This document shows positions 10,277-18,980 of a DNA stretch of 64,000 nucleotides, piece by piece (position 1 is the stretch's first letter; every line of letters starts with the position of its first letter). The notes beneath the pieces were generated by a model. That model did not search any database and had not been told where the DNA came from. It worked only from the letters and a program-made list of their open reading frames with translations. The DNA comes from an uncultured Rubritalea sp. (GTDB lineage: Bacteria > Verrucomicrobiota > Verrucomicrobiia > Verrucomicrobiales > Akkermansiaceae), in the NCBI GenBank assembly GCA_937132085.1, contig CAKZNV010000164.1, positions 1-64,000 on the forward strand, read 5' to 3'. A program made the position numbers and the translations under genes.

Positions 10277-10846
10277 TTACTCAGCTCCCTTCTTTTGGAA
10301 AAAATGAATAGAACAACCACCATACTTCCTTTTATCCACAAGCTCCCAGCATTCAGAGCCCGCGATCTCTGCTCTTTCATCCGCCTCTATCACCAGCATA
10401 CCTTCATCAGTCAGAAGATTAGAAAATTCATCCATCGCAAACATTTCAGCGACAAAGTCTCTATCCCCCTGATGTTTCCAATAAGGAGGATCAGCAAAGA
10501 TTACATCGTATTGACTAAGCGATACTTTACTCAAAAATTTCATCACATCCGCCTGAATCACCTTACCACCTTCAAGACGAAGAGTTCTAAGATTCATCTT
10601 CACCGTATTGATGCACTCACGGTTCTCATCGACGAATACACATGTCTCAGCCCCACGGCTAATACTTTCCAGCCCCAGCGATCCAGACCCTGCAAACAGA
10701 TCTAGCACCTTGGCTCCTGGGATCAGATGAGCTAGCATTGAAAACAATGCCTCACGAGTCCTGTCCGTAGTAGGTCTCACCTCTGCCTTGCCTGCACTAG
10801 GCACTCTAAAATTTCTTCTCCCTGCTGTTCCTGCTATGATGCGCAT
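10277..10846 (-). CDS. rsmD: 16S rRNA (guanine(966)-N(2))-methyltransferase
   Basis: This 189-residue Rossmann-fold methyltransferase methylates G966 (E. coli numbering) of 16S rRNA during 30S maturation. It starts MRIIAGTAGRR, typical of RsmD, and carries RPTTDRTREALF (24-35). The SAM-binding motif LDLFAGSGSLGLE is at 48-60 and the catalytic DPPY at 119-122. Length and motif order match the family. It is the first gene of a two-gene unit with waaA. Confidence 0.93.
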   Translation of the reverse strand: MRIIAGTAGRRNFRVPSAGKAEVRPTTDRTREALFSMLAHLIPGAKVLDLFAGSGSLGLESISRGAETCVFVDENRECINTVKMNLRTLRLEGGKVIQADVMKFLSKVSLSQYDVIFADPPYWKHQGDRDFVAEMFAMDEFSNLLTDEGMLVIEADERAEIAGSECWELVDKRKYGGCSIHFFQKKGAE

Positions 10847-10898
10847 GACTGAAATTTAATAATAGCGGAGGACTTAGCAAGCTATAAGTGACCAGCAC

Positions 10899-10927
10899 AA
10901 AAAAAGGCTCTGTCCGAAGACAGAGCC
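10899..10927 (-). terminator. Strong intrinsic terminator with UUCG loop
   Basis: Read on the minus strand, a perfect 9-bp stem GGCTCTGTC/GACAGAGCC closes on a TTCG tetraloop and is followed by seven T. It ends the minus-strand PEP-CTERM transcript. Confidence 0.9.
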
Positions 10928-10954
10928 CAAACTAATTAATGAAAAAATATGCTT

Positions 10955-11605
10955 CTAGCGCCTACGTCTGATTAAAACAGATGCAGAACCTAGTAAAATT
11001 AATAATGAGCTAGATGGCTCAGGAACAACAGTCGCCTCAATACTCACATTGTCGATCATGACACCACGTGAAAGATTTCCACCTGTGATTTTGACTTCGT
11101 AATCACCGGTCGCAACTGCATCAAATTTATAAGTGCTAACGGTCTTCACACCATCACCAGCTTCATTGATTGTCTGAGAAAAAATTGTTTCGTTGTTAGA
11201 AGTTTCAATAACGATATCGATCACACCACTAGATTGGTATGAGTAAGCAAAGGTATCGATACTAAATGTATGCTCACCCGCTTCCGCTATTTGGAAAAGC
11301 TGTGAAATACTCCCACTGTCATGCACTCCATACACATTATTGCCATCAGCGATCTCCTTACCTGGCTGAAATGGGCCAGAGGTCGTCCAGTCTGCAATAC
11401 TATTTGTTACTGGATCAATATTGTTATCCCAGTAGAGCAGATCTTCGTTTCCCACACCTTGACCTGAAGCTAGCTCAGAATGATAGGCTATTCCGTTTTC
11501 AGAAAGAGTCATGCCATTGAAGTCTCCATTGAGAAGAAGATTCTCAGCTTGCGCCGAAAGTGAGGTAAAGGCAACAAGGCCTAGAAGGGGGATTATTTTA
11601 TTCAT
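10955..11605 (-). CDS. PEP-CTERM sorting domain protein
   Basis: The 216-residue protein has a signal peptide at 1-20 (MNKIIPLLGLVAFTSLSAQA). The mature part begins ENLLLNGDFNG, the phrase that opens DUF642-like or carbohydrate-binding jelly-roll domains. Its last strand, RGVMIDNVSIEA, also fits such a lectin-like fold. The C-terminus has VPEPSSSLLILLGSASVLIR followed by RRR, a full PEP-CTERM signal. It is monocistronic, with its own promoter candidate and terminator. A secreted sugar-binding or matrix role is inferred only from the fold impression. Confidence 0.83.
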   Translation of the reverse strand: MNKIIPLLGLVAFTSLSAQAENLLLNGDFNGMTLSENGIAYHSELASGQGVGNEDLLYWDNNIDPVTNSIADWTTSGPFQPGKEIADGNNVYGVHDSGSISQLFQIAEAGEHTFSIDTFAYSYQSSGVIDIVIETSNNETIFSQTINEAGDGVKTVSTYKFDAVATGDYEVKITGGNLSRGVMIDNVSIEATVVPEPSSSLLILLGSASVLIRRRR

Positions 11606-11636
11606 AGTGATCGGGGGGATAACTTATTTTTTATAA

Positions 11637-11663
11637 ATTATAGATATATACACCCTCTGTAAA
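11637..11663 (-). promoter_or_regulatory. Putative promoter of the PEP-CTERM gene at 10955
   Basis: On the minus strand, TTTACA (11658-11663) is followed after 15 bases by TATAAT (11637-11642), giving a predicted leader of about 25 bases. The -10 is perfect but the spacer is shorter than the usual 17. Confidence 0.45.
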
Positions 11664-11760
11664 GGGAAAATATAAATAAACCCGAAAGATCTATCTATAC
11701 TAAACGATTCAAAATCAACAGAATAACACCAAGTATAGACAGCCCTTAAGCAGAAACCTA

Positions 11761-13341
11761 TTAATTCAGCACTTTAGGTAACTGAATCTCATAGACGTCA
11801 TAATCGCCCTCCTGCTGTGCATCAGCAGTTAAAATTCCTGTCTTAGGATCTAGCTTAAAGTGAGTATCTCCAATCACTAGAACATCATCACCTTCCACTC
11901 TCCACTTCCCTTTAAGCTTTAGATGCTGGGCTTTCACCACACTGTTTTCATACAAATTAATACCTTCACCCAACTCCGAACTACCTCTCTTCGCTGTCAG
12001 CATCAGTGAGACATGCATGATATTCTTAGCATCAAATTTCTGATAAACTGGCTCTTTTATTAGCTGCTTCAGTCTATTGGTATACGGTAGAATGAATCGA
12101 TCACTCTGGAACTTCTTAAACTCATGCGTTCCAAGAGCGGCAATCATCTTCTTCTCTAAGCGTGGACGCATGACATCAGCTCGTCCCACCAGCACACGCA
12201 CTTGCTTCTCAGGTGCAGGTGATAGAGTCAGCGGAAGAGTTTTCTCTAGCTCCCCCTGTGGCACTACCCAGAACACACGAAGCCCAGGTTGACCGAAATA
12301 CGATTGCCACCAAGTCTTAATCATCCCATTAGATTCCTCCAGACTCAGCCCTTGAGCCATGAGTCCTTTACGCATTTGCTGGAACACCTCCACCTGTTGG
12401 TTCACTGGAGTAGTCCACTCAGTCTCTTTCACCGTAGCTGTCTTTCCTGGCTCAACGCTATTGATCACACTATAACGGAACTTCCCTTCTATATTCTCAA
12501 AGGCAAAAGCAAATGGCACAGCCTCATTGCTCTTATTTTCCACATGTAAAGTCTCCTCAGCATCCACACTAAACACTACTGGAAGCGGGAAATTACCAAT
12601 TCCTCGGTAAAATAGAAAATCCTCATACTCATCCCCCACCTTAAGCATATTCGCATCACTCACTCTCGGGTAAATCCAAGTAGTAGTCTCATCTGCCTTA
12701 AACGTGAAAGCAGGATCAGACTCAGCTTTAGGAATCACTTCCACATCCCATTCGATACCACCTTCATACATTTTAGAAAAGTCCAACGGCTTATAAAGGA
12801 CCATCTCTCTAGCACCCAACTCTTTCTTAAGTGCTGGTAAAATCTCGAATCCCTCACCAGTCATCTTGTTAGGCGTATCACCAGACTTTCTCTGCGGATA
12901 CCATTGGCTAATCGTTCCACCATTAAAGCCAACTTTGACATTCACCTTACCAGCATCATCACCATAAAAATAAATCACTGGAGTCTCCATCTTCACTGTC
13001 ACATTACTCAGAGAAGCCATTGGCATCCCCTTCATGAGAGACATAGGCACAATCTTGTTACCTTCACCTTTTAAGACAAACATCTGGTTAGCATTCTTAG
13101 CGTATCCATTCTGAACAGAACTCATAAGCTGAGGCATAAACCTGTGACTCCAATTCAAATTCTTCATTCCAATATGAGAATAGACAAACGGCGGTAAATG
13201 CTCCTCCTCCACATGTAAACCTGTCAGTAACTCACCTCCAGAACCAGAAACCGTCGTAAACGTTCCCCATTCATGTAATTCATAAGCAGAAGCCATTTGA
13301 CTCAAACCACACAACGCAAATACCAAACCATGTCTTTTCAT
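11761..13341 (-). CDS. Secreted protein of unknown function
   Basis: The start at 13341 is preferred because it begins directly with a signal peptide (MKRHGLVFALCGLSQMASA); a start at 13377 would add 12 residues before it. The predicted protein has 526 residues. The mature N-terminus YELHEWGTFTTVSGSGG recurs in hypothetical secreted proteins of Planctomycetes and Verrucomicrobia as I recall them, but I know no function. The body is mainly beta-rich, with no cysteine motif and no membrane span. The C-terminal ~90 residues read like a beta domain (HFKLDPKTGILTADAQQ). It is unlinked to any recognisable pathway gene. Confidence 0.6.
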   Translation of the reverse strand: MKRHGLVFALCGLSQMASAYELHEWGTFTTVSGSGGELLTGLHVEEEHLPPFVYSHIGMKNLNWSHRFMPQLMSSVQNGYAKNANQMFVLKGEGNKIVPMSLMKGMPMASLSNVTVKMETPVIYFYGDDAGKVNVKVGFNGGTISQWYPQRKSGDTPNKMTGEGFEILPALKKELGAREMVLYKPLDFSKMYEGGIEWDVEVIPKAESDPAFTFKADETTTWIYPRVSDANMLKVGDEYEDFLFYRGIGNFPLPVVFSVDAEETLHVENKSNEAVPFAFAFENIEGKFRYSVINSVEPGKTATVKETEWTTPVNQQVEVFQQMRKGLMAQGLSLEESNGMIKTWWQSYFGQPGLRVFWVVPQGELEKTLPLTLSPAPEKQVRVLVGRADVMRPRLEKKMIAALGTHEFKKFQSDRFILPYTNRLKQLIKEPVYQKFDAKNIMHVSLMLTAKRGSSELGEGINLYENSVVKAQHLKLKGKWRVEGDDVLVIGDTHFKLDPKTGILTADAQQEGDYDVYEIQLPKVLN

Positions 13342-13570
13342 AACTACACTTCTACTCCCATTTCTAAATCCACTCAACAGAAATCCCCCCAGTTTACATG
13401 CTCTTTACAAACTGTCTATTTAGTGAAGGAGTGAATTGGTAAATTAGTTATTTAGTAACAGCACCGGCATGCTAGTCCCGCAACTGCGGTGATGATTCAA
13501 ATGCTCCATCGTGCACAGCCCCAAAAGAATCTATTTATATCCGTAATTCAACAAAACTCACAACCTCAGC

Positions 13571-13600
13571 ATAAATTCTGCTAATCCTGTAAATTCTGTC
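13571..13600. repeat. Nine-base microrepeat of the AATCCTGT type
   Basis: Three consecutive 9-base units (AAATTCTGC, TAATCCTGT, AAATTCTGT) differ by a few bases. Similar short runs occur in intergenic DNA of many unrelated bacteria. The rest of 13378-13570 has no gene; it contains a small inverted repeat, CCGCA-AC-TGCGG, at 13478-13489. Confidence 0.5.
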
Positions 13601-13601
13601 C

Positions 13602-13633
13602 AAAAAAAATGCCACCTGAAACCAGGCGGCATT
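13602..13633 (-). terminator. Intrinsic terminator of the nusA-infB-rbfA operon
   Basis: Read on the minus strand, a 10-bp stem ATGCCGCCTG/CAGGTGGCAT (one G-U pair) with a 4-base loop is followed by eight T. It lies just after rbfA. Confidence 0.9.
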
Positions 13634-13662
13634 TAAAAATTCTTATGTAAATTCAGTTAACT

Positions 13663-14022
13663 TTACTTCTCATCCTTAGGTGTAGCAGTAGGCAACTGAT
13701 CCACTTCATCGAGAAGGTTCACAATCTTAACTCCACGCTGGACCGAGTCATCACTCTTGAAAGTAAGAACTGGTGTGCATCGTAAAGTGATACGCTTGTT
13801 GATGCGAGATTGCACCAGACTACGCTTACCATTTAGCTTATCAAGAACCTTGTCCTTGTGTCCACCTAGGATACTTACAAAGACTTTCGCCTCTCTAAGA
13901 TCTTGAGTCACCTCAACATCATTCACTGTCACCAGCGCATCCTTGAATTCAAAATCCTTCTGAACCACGAGACTAATCTCACGTTTCATCAGTTCGTTAA
14001 TTTTATTTAAGCGCTGAGACAT
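13663..14022 (-). CDS. rbfA: 30S ribosome-binding factor A
   Basis: The 119-residue protein matches RbfA, which binds the 30S subunit and helps 16S rRNA 5' end maturation and cold adaptation. Family features are the opening RLNKINELMKREISLVVQ and the KH-like core with EVTQDLREAKVFVSILG (about 37-53). The conserved PVLTFKSDDSVQRGVKI lies near residues 83-99. It is the last gene of the operon, 33 bases after infB, and has a short polar tail (PTATPKDEK). Confidence 0.93.
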   Translation of the reverse strand: MSQRLNKINELMKREISLVVQKDFEFKDALVTVNDVEVTQDLREAKVFVSILGGHKDKVLDKLNGKRSLVQSRINKRITLRCTPVLTFKSDDSVQRGVKIVNLLDEVDQLPTATPKDEK

Positions 14023-14055
14023 AATTGATAGTTGTTAGATTGGTTTGTTAATAGA

Positions 14056-16191
14056 TTACAGAGTCTGATCGATCTTATCAAGCTGGTAACATTCGATGAT
14101 GTCGCCCTCTTCATAGTCGTCGAAGCTACCGAGACGGATACCACATTCGATACCAGTCTTGACCTCTTCCACTTCATCCATATAGCGACGTAGTGTTGAC
14201 ATCTTGCCATCGAATACTGGAACTCCACCTCTGAGAACACGAGCGTGTGCCTTACGGTTAACTTTACCATCCTGGATGATACAACCACCGGCTCTGCCTT
14301 TGTTCACCTTGAACACCTGCTTCACGAGAGCATGTCCGAGGACTGTCTCACGTGTCTCTGGCTCAAGTAGTCCGAGCATGCTCTCTCTCACTGTGTCGAT
14401 TAGTTCGTAAACGATTGAGTAAAGTTTGATCTGAACGCCTTCACGCTTAGCTGCTGTTACCGCTTTGCCTTCCACCTTGGTATTAAATCCTAGGATAATA
14501 GCATTCGATGAACTAGCGAGCATCACATCAGATTCAGTGATAGCACCGGCTGCAGCATGGAGGAACTTAGCCTCTACCTTCTCAGACTCGATGTCTTCAA
14601 TAGCACCTTCGATAGCACCTACTGAACCTTGCACATCTGTCTTAAGAATAAGCTGAAGCCTCGCCTTTTGAGCTCCACCACCAGCTTTGCCCATGTTGAG
14701 GATATCTTCGATACGGCTCTTCTTTGAACCACCGAGACGCTTCTGACGGCGCTCAGTCTGTCTCTCTTCGGATAGCTTCTTAGCAGCTCTCTCAGATTCC
14801 ATTTCGACCATCTCGTCACCTACGTGAGGAAGCTCAGCAAAACCGAGAATCTCCACTGGAGTAGCTGGACCAGCTATATCAACACGCTTACCGTGATCAT
14901 CGAGCATTGATTTGATCTTACCTGCGAATGGTCCACAGATGAATGGCTGACCTACTCTAAGTGTTCCGTTCTGCACGATCACTGTTGCTGTAGGGCCTTT
15001 ACCTGCTTGGATGCTTGCTTCGATCACTGATGCACGAGCATTAGCTGATGGGTTCGCCTTGAGTTCTAGAACTTCTGCCTGAAGCGCCATGAGATCTACG
15101 AGATCATCCATGCCTTGACCAGTCTTAGCTGATACCTGCACACATTCAGTGTCACCACCGAAGTCTGTAGGAGTAAGCTCATGTTCCATTAGCTGGGACA
15201 TAGTCTTCATTGGGTCAGCACCTGGAGTATCACACTTGTTGATAGCTACGATGATTGTCTTACCAGCTGCTTTCGCATGGCTGATCGCCTCTTTAGTCTG
15301 TGGCATGATGCCGTCATCCGCAGCTACTACGAGCACGATGATGTCAGTAATATCAGCACCACGCGCTCTCATCTTAGAGAATATAGCGTGTCCTGGTGTA
15401 TCGAGGAAAGTGATTGGTCTACCTTCACTATCTGTAACCGCATAGGCTCCGATGTGCTGAGTGATTCCACCAGCTTCACCTGAAGCTACGCGAGATTTTC
15501 TCACATAGTCGAGGAGCGAGGTCTTACCGTGGTCCACGTGACCCATGAAGGTGATGATTGGAGCACGAAGCTGCATTTCATCTTCAGGCTCTTCGTCTTC
15601 CTGTTCAGGCTCTTCGAATTTCTCTTCTACCTTATGCACACCACCACCCTTTTCACGCTTCTCACGCTCGAAGGTAAATCCGTGTGTCTGGCAGAGTTGC
15701 TCAGCGATATCTGGCTCGATTGCCTGATTCAGAGCTACGAAAACTTCTAGTTTGATCAGATCAGCTAGTAACTGGAATGGCTTTAAGCCCATGCTCTCAG
15801 CTAGCTCGCTAACGATGATTGGTGGCTTGAGCAAGATCATCTTGTCATCGCTCGCATCAACAACACTAGAAGCACTAGGTGCGTCTGTAGTTGTAGGTGC
15901 AACTTCTGCCGAACCGCCATCTGACTTCACTGTATCTACAGCTTCACCATCCTTGATTTTAGAAATACTAGGTAGAATATCTTTCTTAGTCGCAGAAGTT
16001 TTCTTCACCTGTGAAGTCTTCTTCTTACCATCTTCAGCGAAAATATCTAATGCTTCACGCTTCTGATCATCCACAGTCTTTACCTTGGAAGCTTCCTCCC
16101 TTTGGCGTTGACGTCGTGAAGCCTTAGGCTTGTCAGAGACTAAGTCTAAAGTTTCTTTCTTCTTGTTGTTGTTATTTTTCTGATCAGCCAT
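14056..16191 (-). CDS. infB: Translation initiation factor IF-2
   Basis: The 711-residue GTPase positions initiator tRNA on the 30S subunit and promotes subunit joining. The N-terminal ~115 residues are a charged, low-complexity linker. IF2N-like (PPIIVSELAESMGLKPFQLL, 123-142) follows, and an acidic stretch (193-206) leads into the G domain. The G domain shows GHVDHGKT (217-224), DTPGH (264-268) and NKCD (318-321). The C-terminal domains are complete, including GRAGGCIIQDGKVNR and the domain IV end ECGIRLGSFDDYEEGD. It is shorter than the E. coli protein because of the N-terminal region. It sits between nusA and rbfA in the conserved order. Confidence 0.96.
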   Translation of the reverse strand: MADQKNNNNKKKETLDLVSDKPKASRRQRQREEASKVKTVDDQKREALDIFAEDGKKKTSQVKKTSATKKDILPSISKIKDGEAVDTVKSDGGSAEVAPTTTDAPSASSVVDASDDKMILLKPPIIVSELAESMGLKPFQLLADLIKLEVFVALNQAIEPDIAEQLCQTHGFTFEREKREKGGGVHKVEEKFEEPEQEDEEPEDEMQLRAPIITFMGHVDHGKTSLLDYVRKSRVASGEAGGITQHIGAYAVTDSEGRPITFLDTPGHAIFSKMRARGADITDIIVLVVAADDGIMPQTKEAISHAKAAGKTIIVAINKCDTPGADPMKTMSQLMEHELTPTDFGGDTECVQVSAKTGQGMDDLVDLMALQAEVLELKANPSANARASVIEASIQAGKGPTATVIVQNGTLRVGQPFICGPFAGKIKSMLDDHGKRVDIAGPATPVEILGFAELPHVGDEMVEMESERAAKKLSEERQTERRQKRLGGSKKSRIEDILNMGKAGGGAQKARLQLILKTDVQGSVGAIEGAIEDIESEKVEAKFLHAAAGAITESDVMLASSSNAIILGFNTKVEGKAVTAAKREGVQIKLYSIVYELIDTVRESMLGLLEPETRETVLGHALVKQVFKVNKGRAGGCIIQDGKVNRKAHARVLRGGVPVFDGKMSTLRRYMDEVEEVKTGIECGIRLGSFDDYEEGDIIECYQLDKIDQTL

Positions 16192-16265
16192 TGAGCCGTT
16201 ATTATTCTAATTTTTGTAGAAGGCAGAGTTTCCTCACATCCCCCTTGTTTTTAAATCTCTTACTA

Positions 16266-17534
16266 CTAAGCAGTCTCGTTTTGCTTCTTCTGAACTGTAT
16301 CCAGAATAACAGCTGCCTCTTCTTCGGTAATCTCTAAAGCTTGAGAAATGTAACCTGCATCCATCTGCATAACCATATCAGCATTGATACCGCCTGCTCT
16401 GAATAGCTTGTCTGCAGTCTCGGAATCAATTCCTAACTCATCAGCTAGTGATGAAGACGCATCTGTTACTCTTGCTTCGAACTGCTCATGCACGGACTCA
16501 TCCTTGCTCACCTGCACATCCCAGCCCATAAGCCTTGATGTTAGACGAGCATTCTGTCCACGACGACCAATCGCCTTACTAAGTTCTTCTTCGTCCACAG
16601 TCACATTGACTACTTTCTTCTCTTCATCCAGAGTCACTGATCTAAGGATAGCCGGCTTGAGCGCCTCATGGACAAACTCAGTAGGGTTATCATTCCAGCG
16701 GATGATGTCCACCTTCTCATTGTTCAGTTCTCTTACGATGTTTTTAACACGAGCTCCACGAAGGCCTACACAAGCACCTACTGGGTCAATGTTTGGATCA
16801 TCACTCCAGACAGCTACCTTAGTGCGGTAACCAGCTTCACGAGCAACTCCCTTGATCTCTACAGTGTGGTCAGCGATCTCGCTCACCTCTGCTTCGAACA
16901 AACGTCTTACGAAATTTGGATGACTACGTGATAGGATGATCTCAGGTCCGCGGAGTTCGTTCTCCACTGCTACTACATAAGCACGGATTCTGTCACCTAC
17001 GTTGTATTCTTCAGTATTCACTCGCTCACGTGAGCTCATCTTACCTTCGAACTTTCCTAGATCTACCCAGACATCACTTTTCTCAAAGCGTCTTACTGTG
17101 CCGCTAACGATGTCACCAGCACGGTCCTTGAACTCATCATAGATCATCTCCTTCTCCGCCTGGCGAAGTCTCTGCATCATCGTCTGCTTAGCAGTCTGCA
17201 CCGCAATACGTCCGAAGTTCTTAGGAGTGATGTTAAATTCCATAGGATCACCTACCACTGCATCAGCCTTACGCTGCGTAGCGAGTGAGAGCTTCACCTC
17301 ATTCCAGTTATCTTCATGATCTGCGTCCTCTACCACTTTGAGGGTAGCGAAGATAGTGATATCACCTTTCTTCGTATCCACAGCAGCACGGATCTCTTCG
17401 ATAGCGTCTGAGCCAGCGACCATCTTGCGATAGGCTGAAATAAATGCGAATTGGAGTGCTCCTACTACCTTCTCACGGTCGATACCTTTCTCTTTTTCGT
17501 AGTAGTCGATTAGTGCAACGATGTCGTTAGTCAT
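16266..17534 (-). CDS. nusA: Transcription termination/antitermination factor NusA
   Basis: The 422-residue protein has the standard NusA order: an N-terminal RNA polymerase-binding domain (1-125), then an S1 domain starting GDIVSGTVRRFEKSDVWVDL. Two KH domains follow (GACVGLRGARVKNIVREL and KAIGRRGQNARLTSRLMGW), then one C-terminal helical repeat (ELGIDSETADKLFRAGG). NusA modulates pausing, termination and antitermination. It opens the operon with infB and rbfA. The usual upstream neighbour rimP is absent here; instead there is a long leader with hairpins. Confidence 0.95.
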   Translation of the reverse strand: MTNDIVALIDYYEKEKGIDREKVVGALQFAFISAYRKMVAGSDAIEEIRAAVDTKKGDITIFATLKVVEDADHEDNWNEVKLSLATQRKADAVVGDPMEFNITPKNFGRIAVQTAKQTMMQRLRQAEKEMIYDEFKDRAGDIVSGTVRRFEKSDVWVDLGKFEGKMSSRERVNTEEYNVGDRIRAYVVAVENELRGPEIILSRSHPNFVRRLFEAEVSEIADHTVEIKGVAREAGYRTKVAVWSDDPNIDPVGACVGLRGARVKNIVRELNNEKVDIIRWNDNPTEFVHEALKPAILRSVTLDEEKKVVNVTVDEEELSKAIGRRGQNARLTSRLMGWDVQVSKDESVHEQFEARVTDASSSLADELGIDSETADKLFRAGGINADMVMQMDAGYISQALEITEEEAAVILDTVQKKQNETA

Positions 17535-17595
17535 GATGATCTATTCTAGTTAATGAATTTAAATTGTTTTGAAAATGTTGTCCAGATACACAAAA

Positions 17596-17644
17596 GAGTG
17601 GGTTGTAAATAACCCACTCCTTCCTTGCGGCCAGAGCTGTCTGG
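17596..17644 (-). promoter_or_regulatory. Two hairpins in the nusA leader, one terminator-like
   Basis: On the minus strand, the first hairpin is CCAGA-CAGC-TCTGG (17631-17644). The second is a perfect 9-bp stem GAGTGGGTT/AACCCACTC with a 6-base loop (17596-17619), followed by TTTTGTGT. The second looks like an intrinsic terminator placed 61 bases before the nusA start. No minus-strand gene lies upstream for it to terminate, so an attenuator controlling the nusA operon is a reasonable inference. Confidence 0.5.
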
Positions 17645-18140
17645 CAGTGTTCTGCACCATAGTCCCTAGAAAAGCAAGTATAAACTCAATGGTTTATAAC
17701 AGATCATTCCCAGTCATTTTCTGCCTAAATTTCACCTCTACAAATCATCTATCCACTACCTCGACCCTGCCAAATTCCTCCTCAGCCGATTTTTGAACCA
17801 CATTTGGGGCACAATCAACCATCCAAAAACACCTAAAACGCCAATTTTTAGTCGTCTCGAACCAACATTCATCCCTCCACTCGAAAAAAATCAGCAAGCT
17901 CAAAACAAAACTCACATTTTCTCAAAACAGCTCAATCCTTGGCAAACATTTGGTTTTCATTCATTTACAGCAAATCGAAATAACACCTCTGAAAAAAAAT
18001 CAAACTTTCATCAAAAAACAGCTTGCAATAATTCAGGTTTCGGACTACTTCTTCGCCGCACTCCAAAGGGGCAAGCTTCCAAACGAAAGCTTAAACCGAA
18101 AGAGTCACTAACAAACTTCACCGTTTGTAATCCAACCAAA
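17645..18140. other. Gene-free region between nusA leader and tRNA-Lys
   Basis: Open frames here on the plus strand have no family resemblance, low-complexity composition and no start context; one runs straight through the tRNA. The stretch probably holds the nusA promoter (minus) and the tRNA promoter (plus). A TGTAAT hexamer at 18126-18131 is a possible -10 box for the tRNA; no convincing -35 was found. Confidence 0.4.
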
Positions 18141-18213
18141 GCGCAGATAGCTCAGTTGGTAGAGCAGTTGGCTTTTAACCAATTGGTCCAGGGTTCGAGT
18201 CCCTGTCTGCGTA
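18141..18213 (+). tRNA. tRNA-Lys (anticodon TTT)
   Basis: A full cloverleaf of 73 bases can be drawn. The acceptor stem is GCGCAGA/TCTGCGT (one G-U pair) and the D arm GCTCAGTTGGTAGAGC. The anticodon stem is GTTGG/CCAAT with loop CTTTTAA, giving TTT at 18174-18176. The variable loop has 5 bases, the T arm is CAGGG-TTCGAGT-CCCTG, and the discriminator is A. The CCA end is not encoded. A terminator follows directly. Confidence 0.96.
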
Positions 18214-18228
18214 TTTTTTATCAAATCT

Positions 18229-18260
18229 AGCCTGAGAGTTTAACTACCTCAGGCTTTTTT
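18229..18260 (+). terminator. Terminator after tRNA-Lys; left copy of a 35-bp inverted pair
   Basis: The stem AGCCTGAG/CTCAGGCT (18229-18236 and 18248-18255) encloses an 11-base loop and is followed by six T in total. The 35 bases 18229-18263 recur perfectly in inverted orientation at 18981-19015. Confidence 0.9.
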
Positions 18261-18348
18261 GTGTCTAGGTGATAGCTTCACTATCATTTGAGATTAGAAA
18301 TTCACAATTTGAAACCATTTAAGCTCCTTAAGCTCAGATCTTCATCAT

Positions 18349-18938
18349 ACCTCTACCTTTAACTGAAGGCCTATTTCATACAAGACCAACGGAAAGGCGA
18401 AGCCGCATCTCCTGGGTATCTCCACACCACAGACTCGTTCCCTGAAAGTGAACTTTATCCCCCATCTCCCCTTTCCCCAATCGGGGAAATTTATACCAGA
18501 ATAGGGAAAGGAGCAAAGCAATGCATCCCTATTACCTCTCCAACAACCCCAGCGTTCGCTGAAAGTGAACTTTATCAACCACCTCCCCTTTCCCCAATCG
18601 GGGAAATTTATACCAGAATAGAGAAAGCAGCAAAGCGACGTATCCCTATTACCTCCCCAACAACCCCAGCGTTCCCTGAAAGTGAACCTTATCAACCTCC
18701 TCCCCTTTCCCCAATCGGGGAAATTTATACCAGAATAGGGAAAGGAGCAAAGCGACGCATCCCTATTACCTCCCCAACAACCCCAGCGTTCCCTGAAAGT
18801 GAACCTTATCCCCCCCCTTTCCCCAATCGGGGAAATTTATACCAGAATAGGGAAAGGAACAAAGCGACGTATCCCTATTACCTCTCCAACAACCCCAGCG
18901 TTCGCTGAAAGTGAACTTTATGCTGTAATTCTCATCGA
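18349..18938. repeat. Tandem array of about 117-bp units
   Basis: Four close units have matching points TTTCCCCAATCGGGGAAA at 18472, 18589, 18706 and 18818, giving periods of 117, 117 and 112 bp. A degenerate unit precedes them from 18349. Each unit holds that perfect 7-bp hairpin (TTTCCCC-AATC-GGGGAAA), then ATTTATACCAGAATAG, a CCCTATTACCTC block, AACCCCAGCGTT and CTGAAAGTGAAC. Because 117 is a multiple of three, open frames run through the array on both strands with repeating peptides (FPYSGINFPDWGKGRW on the minus strand). I regard these as artefacts. A diverged solo copy lies at 7828-7952. Confidence 0.9.
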
Positions 18939-18980
18939 GTTATTTCAAGCGTCATCTGGCTCCTTACCGTTCTCATTGAC

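Noticed and set aside
17569-17796. 75-residue plus-strand open frame in the nusA leader
   Set aside because: It covers the leader hairpins in antisense and shows no protein-like pattern.
17793-18230. 145-residue plus-strand open frame
   Set aside because: It runs through the tRNA-Lys; its end (IAQLVEQLAFNQLVQGSSPC) is the usual false peptide obtained by translating a tRNA gene, and the rest has no gene-like features.
18345-18695. 116-residue minus-strand open frame with repeated peptide
   Set aside because: It is a by-product of the 117-bp repeat, whose period is a multiple of three; the peptide repeats only because the DNA does.
18349-18938. CRISPR array
   Set aside because: The units are contiguous 112-117-bp repeats without variable spacers, and no cas gene is present.
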